DNA of 64,000 nucleotides from the NCBI GenBank assembly GCA_965214115.1, contig CBDCAU010000004.1, forward strand, positions 62,001 through 126,000, read 5' to 3'. Shown one piece after another: positions 49,995 to 57,198 of this stretch. The position numbers and the translations under genes are program-made. How positions within the stretch are numbered: position 1 is the first letter of the stretch; the number at the start of each line of letters is the position of its first letter. Source of the DNA: Owenweeksia sp965214115 (GTDB lineage Bacteria; Bacteroidota; Bacteroidia; Flavobacteriales; Schleiferiaceae). Below the pieces are notes generated by a model. That model was not told the DNA's origin. It did not search any database and saw only the letters and a program-made list of their open reading frames with translations.

Positions 49995-51704
49995 AAAAAT
50001 ATTTGTAGTAGAAAACAGTAAGGAAAACAACACAACCAGTGCACAACCAATCACATTATACCACAGATATTCCACCTTAAAATTCAAGAAAAACGGAATC
50101 TCATACACTTGCCCAAAGTGAATCAAAAGCACGATACTTTCTGCAATCAAGGCGCTGATAAAAACCGCGTTTCCCTTTATTTTTTTAATAAAAAACGCCA
50201 CTAAAAATATCCCCAAAATAGTTCCATAAAATAGCGAACCGAGTACGTTCACCATTTCGATGAGATTATCAAAAAGCTGCGCCGCCAAAGCGAAAGAAAT
50301 CGCCAAACCGCCCCACAAAACCGTGAACAGTTTGGACATCCAAACTTGTTTTTTCTCCGTCATTTCGCCTTTATAAAATCGTTTGTAGAAATCTACCGAA
50401 GTAGTGGTAGCCAAGGCGTTTAGCTCGCCCGCCGTACTACTCATCGCGGCGGAGAAAATCAGCGCGATAATCAACCCCACAATCCCGATGGGCAAATAAT
50501 CCATTACAAAAACGAGGAAAACATAATTGGTATCCTTGATTTTGAAATCGGGATTGGATTCCGCCAAAACTTGCTTCACCTCGTTGCGGATTTGCAAATC
50601 GTTTTGCAGACTATTTTTAAAATTTTCTTTGGCTAAATCATTCTTTTCCGAAATTCCGCTTTGAATAGCGTTTTCATAATTGACTCGATTTGCTTGTAAT
50701 TCTTGATAATTAGCATCAAACTTTCCGTTCAATTCCTGAATCTTTTCTTGATAGATTTCACCTTCCACATTTTCTACCGCCGTTTCATTAAAAAATATGG
50801 GCGGTTTTTCATATAAATAAAATACAAAAACCAGCACTCCCGTAAATAAAATAAAAAGCTGCATCGGGATTTTTATAATCGCATTGAACATCAAACCGAG
50901 CCGACTTTCTTTGATATTTTTTCCCGTCAAGTAGCGCTGCACCTGGCTTTGGTCGGTGCCGAAATAGGAGAGCGCGAGAAACAGTCCGCCCGTCAGTCCG
51001 CTCCAAACGGTGTAGCGTTCGTTCAGGTCAAAATCCCAGTCCAAAATTTCCATACGCCCCACGGAACCCGCCAGTTGCAGCGCCGAACCGAAATCCGTGA
51101 ACTGTTTGATTTTATAGACCAAAATTCCGAAGGCCAAACCCATTCCCAACAGGATGATGCCCATCTGCCACTTTTGGGTCAGGCTCACCGCTTTTGTGCC
51201 GCCACTCACCGTATAAATAATCACCAAAATACCTACAAAAAGATTGGTAAAATTGAGATTCCAACCCAATAATGTGGAGAGAATTATGGCCGGTGCGAAT
51301 ATGGTCAATCCCGCCGCTAAACCTCTTTGCACCAAGAACAAAAAAGCCGCTAAAAGTCGCGTTTTTAAATCGAACCTTTTTTCCAAAAACTCATAAGCTG
51401 TATAAACTTTCAGTCGGTAATAAATCGGGATGAAAAAAGCGGAAATGAGAATGAGCGCCAGCGGCAGCCCAAAATAAAACTGGACGAAGCGCAGCCCTTT
51501 TTCGTAGCCGAGGCCCGGCGCGCTCAAAAACGTGATGGCGCTGGCCTGCGTGGCCATTACCGACAGTCCGATGGTGAACCAATTCATCTGGTTGCCACCG
51601 CGCAGGTAATCGTCGGCGGTCTGTTTTTGTCGCGTTTTCCACACGCCGAACCCGACAATGGCAAAGAGCGTGGCGAACAGCACAATCCAGTCGAGCGTGG
51701 CCAT
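49971..51704 (-). CDS. Sodium:solute symporter (SSS family)
   Basis: A 577-residue inner membrane symporter with about 13 helices. Family marks: the DYLRGGNQMNWFTIGLS start, GLGYEKGLRF, the Na+-site region SLTQKWQMGIILLGMGLAF, GTDQSQVQRYLTGKN and SAAMSSTAGELNALATTTS. A hydrophilic, Lys/Glu-rich loop of ~100 residues (about 290-390) is longer than usual. The ATG at 51704 overlaps the stop of a 36-residue gene by one base. The last residues, ATKAQRH, are encoded by a CACAAAG repeat arm, so the natural C-terminus was probably replaced. The substrate may be a sugar such as sialic acid or inositol; not determined. Confidence 0.92.
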   Translation of the reverse strand: MATLDWIVLFATLFAIVGFGVWKTRQKQTADDYLRGGNQMNWFTIGLSVMATQASAITFLSAPGLGYEKGLRFVQFYFGLPLALILISAFFIPIYYRLKVYTAYEFLEKRFDLKTRLLAAFLFLVQRGLAAGLTIFAPAIILSTLLGWNLNFTNLFVGILVIIYTVSGGTKAVSLTQKWQMGIILLGMGLAFGILVYKIKQFTDFGSALQLAGSVGRMEILDWDFDLNERYTVWSGLTGGLFLALSYFGTDQSQVQRYLTGKNIKESRLGLMFNAIIKIPMQLFILFTGVLVFVFYLYEKPPIFFNETAVENVEGEIYQEKIQELNGKFDANYQELQANRVNYENAIQSGISEKNDLAKENFKNSLQNDLQIRNEVKQVLAESNPDFKIKDTNYVFLVFVMDYLPIGIVGLIIALIFSAAMSSTAGELNALATTTSVDFYKRFYKGEMTEKKQVWMSKLFTVLWGGLAISFALAAQLFDNLIEMVNVLGSLFYGTILGIFLVAFFIKKIKGNAVFISALIAESIVLLIHFGQVYEIPFFLNFKVEYLWYNVIGCALVVLFSLLFSTTNIFATKAQRH

Positions 51705-51814
51705 CAATTATAATAAATAGTGATGAAAAAATAGCAAATCAATTGTATCACTAAAAATGCCAAAACCAAAGTGTACAATTGCCGCCAATTATTAAAGATT
51801 TTATTTTGTGCCAT
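51704..51814 (-). CDS. 36-residue single-span membrane protein between PIG-L and symporter genes
   Basis: ATG at 51814, TGA at 51706-51704. The peptide begins MAQNKIFNNWRQ and has one hydrophobic helix (LYTLVLAFLVIQLICYFFIT). It overlaps the PIG-L gene's stop by 14 bases and the symporter ATG by one base, a tight coupling that argues for translation. It could be a small accessory subunit of the symporter; that is inference. Confidence 0.65.
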   Translation of the reverse strand: MAQNKIFNNWRQLYTLVLAFLVIQLICYFFITIYYN

Positions 51815-54272
51815 TTGGTGTAGGATTTTGATAGCTCAAAATATTGGCTAAAAGACGGTAAGCCCCCGCCACCCCAGCGGGCAATTCGCGGAAAAAAGAT
51901 ATGCCCGTGTAAACGAACGCGCCCTCGCCATAATCCGCGATGAGCAGGCCGCCGTTGCGGGTCGGTTCACCCTCGTCGTGCCAGCCGATAGGGGTTTGGT
52001 ATTTCTCGTCCCATTCGCCCGCGAAATACAATCCGCGCTCCTGCACCCAGCCTTCAAAATCGTTGTCCGTCAATCGGTTAGGGGAATTGAGCAAGGGATG
52101 TTTTTTCATTAAAAACTCCACTTCGGCATCTTCCTCCGTTACGCGCTCGCGGCTGATTTCAAACGGATATGGTCCGATGTCGGTGGTCAATAAATCGCGG
52201 GACGCTGTATTGTATTGCACGATATAATTACCGCCGTTTTTTACGTATTCCAGCAATTTTTCGCGATAAGCGGGCAGCCACTCTTGGGTATTGTAGGCGC
52301 GAATTCCCGCTACAACCGCTTGATATTGAGATAAGTCGGCGGCGGCCAAACTTGATTCATCCAACATATCCACTTCGTAACCCATCAATTCGATGGCCTC
52401 GGCCACTTCGTCGCCAGCGCCTAAAATGTAAGCGATTTTTTCGCCGCGCTTTTGCAAATCCATTTTGACCAATTTCACCTCGGCGGGCTGCAAAACGATG
52501 CGCGGGTCGATGTGGTCGTAGTCTATTTCGGTCAGACTTTGCGCGGGTTTACTATCGTACTGAATTTGCAAGCTTTGGTTATCCGAATTTTCCGTAGGAT
52601 TTATTTCTAAAATAACTTCAGTAAAATTTGCATTTTCAGGTTTTTTTAATTCAATGGATGGCGGTTTGATTTTCCATCCATCCGTATTAAAATTAAGTGT
52701 TGCTATTTCATCATCAAAAAACCGAATTTTCAAAGGCAGTTTTTGCGATTCATTTTTAGTAAAAATCAAGTTACTTTTCAAAGGATTGACAACCACTTTC
52801 GGCATCATATACACCGGCTCGTTGATTTCGCCCTCCACACGGTCGGAAAATTTGTGGCGCAGCGGGATTTCATACTCAAAATTCTCCCCGTTGATTTCCA
52901 TTGAAAGTACGCCACGAACGGTGGCCAAATCTTCCGGCTGACCGATTTTAGCTTTATCTTTTACCTCAAACAAATTTTCGTAACTCTCTCTCAACCAGTA
53001 AGGATTAGAAATATCATCATTTCCCGAAAAAGAAAATTTCTTTTCCAAAATTTCATTGGAGGAAAGTTTTTCATTCAACGCAAAATCTTGATTGGCCACT
53101 TTCAATTTTTGCAAAGAAACCGGCACCGAAGAACGGTTGATGATTTCCAGCGTTAAAGGAATTTCCGCGCCTTTGGCGTAATAATTTTCACCCGCCAAAA
53201 GCTCGGCGTTCATTCCTAAAATATTCCAGATAACCGCATCCATTTTTGCTTGAAAATAGTGGCGCTCTGTTTCATCGGAAATCTGCGTAGATTCATTTTT
53301 TAGTTGTATCAACTTCCCTAAAGAATTCTCAGGTTTTTGTACTGAAAAATTTTGAATGATTTCATCCAATAGTTCATCACCCTTTTTAAAACCGAAACCG
53401 CTCCAATTTTGGGTCAAAACATTCGACAAATTTCCGCTCAATTTTTCGCCTTTTAGATGCTGCAAATATTCCATTTGCGAGCCGCGCGCCACCGATACGC
53501 CAAAGCCTTGGCTCTTGTGCTGCGTCCGGCTGAGCGAGGCCAGTTCGTTATACGATTTTCCCAAGAGCGGATTATACCCGCCCACTTCGGCGACCAAATA
53601 ATCGGGATTGTTGTGCACGATGCTGTCCAATTTCGGGTTCCACCAAGTGCTGGCATTCCAATAAACGGAACGCGGCTGCCACGTTTTTACCAAACTCAAC
53701 TGTTCAGGAAAAGCGTTTTTGTCCGCCGCTTTTTCAAAGGCCTCGAGGGCCAGCATTGCAGAGGCGGTGTGGTGGCCGTGACCACCTCGACTGTCGGGCG
53801 GAAAGCGGGTGATAATCACGTCTGGCCGGAATTTGCGGATGACGAAAACCACGTCGGAAAGCACTTCTTCGCGACCCCATTTTTCGAGCGTTTCTTCGGC
53901 GGTTTTGCTGTAGCCAAAATCCACCGCGCGGGTGAAAAACTGCGTGCCGCCGTCGATGCGGCGGGCCTGCATCAATTCCTGCGTCCGCAGCACGCCCAGC
54001 TTGGCACCGAGTTCCGTGCCGATGAGATTTTGGCCGCCGTCGCCGCGCGTCAGTGAAAGGTAGGCCGTGTTCGCGCCCACGCCGTTCACCAGCCAACTAA
54101 TCATCCGCGTGTTTTCATCATCGGGATGGGCGGCCAAATACAGCACCCGCGCGGGGTTTTGCAGTTTTTTGAGTTCGTGGAGGATGTCGGTGGAGGACTG
54201 AGAGCCAGCGGGTTGCGCATTGGAAAGAAAAAAAGAAAGCGCGACGAAAAGCGTAAGGACGGTTTTTTTCAT
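51801..54272 (-). CDS. PIG-L family deacetylase, secreted, large form
   Basis: An 823-residue exported protein. The ATG at 54272 opens a signal peptide (MKKTVLTLFVALSFFLSNAQ). The N-terminal ~250 residues are an LmbE/PIG-L N-acetylsugar deacetylase domain with YLAAHPDDENTRMISWL (zinc motif AHPDDE), RGDGGQNLIGTE and HGHHTASAML. The rest consists of beta domains and a C-terminal flavodoxin/ThuA-like segment (AIELMGYEVDMLDES, NGGNYIVQYN). It is expected to deacetylate N-acetylated sugars in the periplasm. Its operon partner is a Na+ symporter, consistent with amino-sugar use. Confidence 0.88.
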   Translation of the reverse strand: MKKTVLTLFVALSFFLSNAQPAGSQSSTDILHELKKLQNPARVLYLAAHPDDENTRMISWLVNGVGANTAYLSLTRGDGGQNLIGTELGAKLGVLRTQELMQARRIDGGTQFFTRAVDFGYSKTAEETLEKWGREEVLSDVVFVIRKFRPDVIITRFPPDSRGGHGHHTASAMLALEAFEKAADKNAFPEQLSLVKTWQPRSVYWNASTWWNPKLDSIVHNNPDYLVAEVGGYNPLLGKSYNELASLSRTQHKSQGFGVSVARGSQMEYLQHLKGEKLSGNLSNVLTQNWSGFGFKKGDELLDEIIQNFSVQKPENSLGKLIQLKNESTQISDETERHYFQAKMDAVIWNILGMNAELLAGENYYAKGAEIPLTLEIINRSSVPVSLQKLKVANQDFALNEKLSSNEILEKKFSFSGNDDISNPYWLRESYENLFEVKDKAKIGQPEDLATVRGVLSMEINGENFEYEIPLRHKFSDRVEGEINEPVYMMPKVVVNPLKSNLIFTKNESQKLPLKIRFFDDEIATLNFNTDGWKIKPPSIELKKPENANFTEVILEINPTENSDNQSLQIQYDSKPAQSLTEIDYDHIDPRIVLQPAEVKLVKMDLQKRGEKIAYILGAGDEVAEAIELMGYEVDMLDESSLAAADLSQYQAVVAGIRAYNTQEWLPAYREKLLEYVKNGGNYIVQYNTASRDLLTTDIGPYPFEISRERVTEEDAEVEFLMKKHPLLNSPNRLTDNDFEGWVQERGLYFAGEWDEKYQTPIGWHDEGEPTRNGGLLIADYGEGAFVYTGISFFRELPAGVAGAYRLLANILSYQNPTPNGTK

Positions 54273-54329
54273 AAGCGGGCAAAAGTAGAGAATGTGGAGG
54301 CCGGCAGGGTTCAGGTTGTCCAAAAAAAT

Positions 54330-54362
54330 AGCTTTTCCAAAGTTTAGAACTTTGGAAAAGCT
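54330..54362. repeat. CCAAAGTTTAGAACTTTGG palindrome, best copy 4
   Basis: A perfect 33-base palindrome whose arms start AGCTTTTCCAAAG; family members are at 24461, 38704 and 49025. It lies between the PIG-L and DUF4294 genes. Confidence 0.9.
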
Positions 54363-54401
54363 ACCCGACCGTAAGAAAATATTTGCTTAAACTTCTTTAA
54401 A

Positions 54402-55058
54402 TCACAACTTCGTAATCGGCTGCCGCTCCTTTGCCAACCCATTGAGAAAAGCCCGTTGCAAGATGTTTTCAATCAATCGATCCTCCTCATCGTTGGCGGG
54501 GTCGTAGGGTGTTTTCAAATCAATATCATAATAATGCGCGGCCGTGTTCCACCAGAAAGCGTTCCAGCCGCTGCGGTATTCTTTGATGAGATTGTAGGTG
54601 GTCAGCCCCGTTTCGCGATACACCAATTTGGATAAAATTTGCCCTTCGGTGCGCGTCAATTCCTTCAATTCCGGTTCAAATTTTTGTTCCAAATAATCTT
54701 GCAATTCTTTGACCCTTTTTTTGCGCTTTCTTTTGCTATCGATTTCGGCCAATTCGAGGTTCAAACTGTCCAATTTATTGCCGGCAATCACCGCATACGG
54801 ATATACTTTTAAAGTTTTCCTTCTCAATATATAATAGCGTCGGCGCGCTTCATCGGAATTAAAACTCGGCCGATCCACAAACAAGACCTCATCCAAAATC
54901 ATAATGGGAATGGTGTCGCCGTCCACGATAATGGCGTCCATCACCTCGCGGCTGGTCTTGTTCACGTATTGTACGATGGAATCTTTGAGGTCTTGCGGCT
55001 GCGCAAAAAGATTTGAAAAACAGAGAGTTAGAGCAATTCCAAAAATAAAGCGTTTCAT
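54402..55058 (-). CDS. DUF4294 domain protein
   Basis: A 218-residue exported protein (signal peptide MKRFIFGIALTLCFSNLFAQ) matching the DUF4294 family of Bacteroidota. The pattern VMDAIIVDGDTIPIMILDEV, the basic YYILRRKTLKVYPYA block and the helical ETGLTTYNLIKEYRSGWNAF are visible. No catalytic role is known. The ATG overlaps the accC stop (ATGA), so it is co-transcribed with the biotin carboxylase. Confidence 0.88.
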   Translation of the reverse strand: MKRFIFGIALTLCFSNLFAQPQDLKDSIVQYVNKTSREVMDAIIVDGDTIPIMILDEVLFVDRPSFNSDEARRRYYILRRKTLKVYPYAVIAGNKLDSLNLELAEIDSKRKRKKRVKELQDYLEQKFEPELKELTRTEGQILSKLVYRETGLTTYNLIKEYRSGWNAFWWNTAAHYYDIDLKTPYDPANDEEDRLIENILQRAFLNGLAKERQPITKL

Positions 55059-56542
55059 AGAGTGCGGTTCTTTTTCCAGCGCGAACCCGTTTTTGATTTT
55101 CCATTTCGGGCCGCGCCGTTGTTTGACTTCTGTTTTTCCAAAAGATATGCCAAGGCCAAAGCCGCCACTTCTGCCTCCTGCTCGTTTTTAGAATCTAAAT
55201 CGCTGGGCGAAAAGTAGTTGTCTATAAAATGGGTGTCAAAATTTCCGCTGACAAAATGCTCGTTTTTCATCACAAAAGTGCCAAAGGGCAGCGTGGTCTG
55301 CGCGCCCACGATGCGGTAATCTTCGCAGGCGCGAATCATCCGGTCGATGGCCTCTTGGCGGTCTTTGCCGTGGGTGATGAGTTTGGAAATCATCGGGTCG
55401 TAGTGGATGGGAATCTGCATCCCCTCCTCGAAACCGTCATCCACGCGGACGCCGGGGCCGTGCGGCCGTTCGTAGGTTTTCAGGCGGCCGATGTCGGGCA
55501 TAAAATTTTCGCGCGGGTTTTCGGCATACACCCGCACTTCCATCGCGTGGCCGTTAATTTTCAGGTCGCTTTGCGCGAATGACAACTTTTCACCGCGCGC
55601 CACTTTGATTTGCTCCTTCACCAAATCCACGCCCGTAATCATTTCTGTTACAGGATGTTCCACCTGCAAGCGGGTGTTCATTTCCAAGAAATAATAATTG
55701 TGGTTTTCATCAAAAATGAACTCCACCGTGCCCGCGCCGATGTAGTCGCAACTTTCGGCCACGCGCAGGGCGGTTTCGCCCATTTCGGCGCGCAATTCAT
55801 CCGACAAAACGGCGGACGGCGCTTCTTCGATTACTTTTTGATGCCGCCGTTGGATGCTGCAATCGCGCTCAAAAAGATGGACGCGGTTGCCGTGTTTATC
55901 ACACAAAACTTGGATTTCGATGTGGCGCGGCGAGGTCACATATTTTTCGATGAACACCGCGCCGTTGCCAAAAGCGGACTTCGCTTCGGAAACCGCCAAA
56001 TTCATTTGTTCTTCAAATTCTTCTTGGTTTTTCACGATGCGCATCCCCTTGCCGCCGCCGCCCGCCGATGCTTTTATTAATATGGGAAAACCGATTTCCG
56101 CGCTGATTTTTTTGGCTTCTTCGATATCGTCGATTGCGCCCTCGGTGCCTGGCACCAGCGGGATGTCGTATTTTTTGGCGGCTTCCTTGGCGGAAAGTTT
56201 GTCGCCCATTATCCGCATACTTTCAGCGCTCGGCCCAATGAAAGTGATGTCAGATTTCTCCACTTTTTCCGCGAAGGCCGCATTTTCCGACAGAAACCCA
56301 TAGCCGGGGTGGATGCCGTCCACCTTCAGTTTTTGACAGAATTCGATGATTTTGTCGCCGTCCAGATAACTTTGGTTGGAAGGCGGCGGGCCCAGCAACA
56401 CCGCTTCATCGGCGTATTTGACGTGGGGCGATTCGCGGTCGGCCTCGGAATAGACGGCCACGGTTTGGATGCCCATTTCGCGGGCGGACTTCATTATGCG
56501 CAAGGCGATTTCGCCGCGGTTGGCCACGAGTATCTTTTTCAT
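55055..56542 (-). CDS. accC: Biotin carboxylase (acetyl-CoA / propionyl-CoA carboxylase subunit)
   Basis: A 495-residue ATP-dependent biotin carboxylase. Motifs: KILVANRGEIALRIMKSARE at the N-terminus, the Gly-rich ATP loop KASAGGGGKGMRIV, RDCSIQRRHQK, FLEMNTRLQVEHPVTE and RMIRACEDYRIVG. A ~45-residue Lys-rich tail follows the catalytic domain. No biotin carrier or transcarboxylase gene is next to it. With meaB in the same window, a propionyl-CoA carboxylase role is as likely as fatty-acid synthesis; sequence alone does not decide. Confidence 0.92.
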   Translation of the reverse strand: MKKILVANRGEIALRIMKSAREMGIQTVAVYSEADRESPHVKYADEAVLLGPPPSNQSYLDGDKIIEFCQKLKVDGIHPGYGFLSENAAFAEKVEKSDITFIGPSAESMRIMGDKLSAKEAAKKYDIPLVPGTEGAIDDIEEAKKISAEIGFPILIKASAGGGGKGMRIVKNQEEFEEQMNLAVSEAKSAFGNGAVFIEKYVTSPRHIEIQVLCDKHGNRVHLFERDCSIQRRHQKVIEEAPSAVLSDELRAEMGETALRVAESCDYIGAGTVEFIFDENHNYYFLEMNTRLQVEHPVTEMITGVDLVKEQIKVARGEKLSFAQSDLKINGHAMEVRVYAENPRENFMPDIGRLKTYERPHGPGVRVDDGFEEGMQIPIHYDPMISKLITHGKDRQEAIDRMIRACEDYRIVGAQTTLPFGTFVMKNEHFVSGNFDTHFIDNYFSPSDLDSKNEQEAEVAALALAYLLEKQKSNNGAARNGKSKTGSRWKKNRTL

Positions 56543-56664
56543 AAAAATGGAAATGAGCGGCTAAGATAAAAGGAGCGGGGGATTGGCGGGTTTTATCTTC
56601 GCGAGGTTTATTTTAACAAGATGTTTTTTTATTGAACCGCTTTTTTAATTTGCCTTTAGTTTAT

Positions 56665-56763
56665 AGCCACAAAGACGCAAAGGGCACAAAGGTTTTTATT
56701 TTACTGATTTAAAAAAGCTATTTCCAAATTGTATGAACTTCGTGTTCTTGGTGCCTTAGTGGC
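56665..56763. repeat. 99-bp inverted-repeat element with CACAAAG arms
   Basis: Left arm 56665-56692 (AGCCACAAAGACGCAAAGGG...), right arm 56738-56763, loop containing AAAGCTA. It is the sister of 9697-9794. It fills much of the 303-bp gap before higA; nothing else is seen there. Confidence 0.8.
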
Positions 56764-56845
56764 AAAATCATATAATAACAGACACAGTCCAGAAACATCG
56801 CCGTTAGCAATGCAAGTGAATTTTGAGATAAGCAAAATCTAAATA

Positions 56846-57139
56846 ATGAATATGCAAATGAAACCCGCCCACCCCAGCGAAATTTTGAAATATGATTGCA
56901 TAGAACCGCTCGGCCTGACCCTAACCGAAGTGGCGGCCGGCCTCAACGTTTCGCGCAACCAGTTTTCGTCTTTGTTAAACGGACGGGCGCGTATTTCGCC
57001 GGATATGGCCATTAAATTGTCGGAAGCCTTTGGCACCACAGCGGAATTTTGGATTGACCTGCAAACTCAGTATGATTTGTGGCACGCCAATCAGCGCGTG
57101 GCTCGCAAGTCTGTGCGCCGTTTTCGACAGCCCGCCTGA
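56846..57139 (+). CDS. higA: HigA-family antitoxin, apparently without its toxin
   Basis: A 97-residue helix-turn-helix protein of the HigA family: PAHPSEILKYDCIEPLGLTL, the GLNVSRNQFSSLLNGRARIS helix-turn-helix, and FGTTAEFWIDLQTQYDLW. HigB would be expected directly upstream, but 56543-56845 contains no such ORF, only a repeat. It may be an orphan regulator or the survivor of a lost module. Confidence 0.9.
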   Translation: MNMQMKPAHPSEILKYDCIEPLGLTLTEVAAGLNVSRNQFSSLLNGRARISPDMAIKLSEAFGTTAEFWIDLQTQYDLWHANQRVARKSVRRFRQPA

Positions 57140-57198
57140 TTATTCAAAAAAAAAATCTATTCGGCGGCCATTATTTTTCATCACAAAAAAATCCCACC

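Noticed and set aside
56780..56845. Remnant of a HigB toxin before higA
   Set aside because: A short open stretch exists, but I could not match it to HigB with any confidence.
57079..57198. Upstream extension of the AroE-DUF349 frame
   Set aside because: It overlaps higA in another frame and the AroE N-terminus starts properly at GTG 57199.
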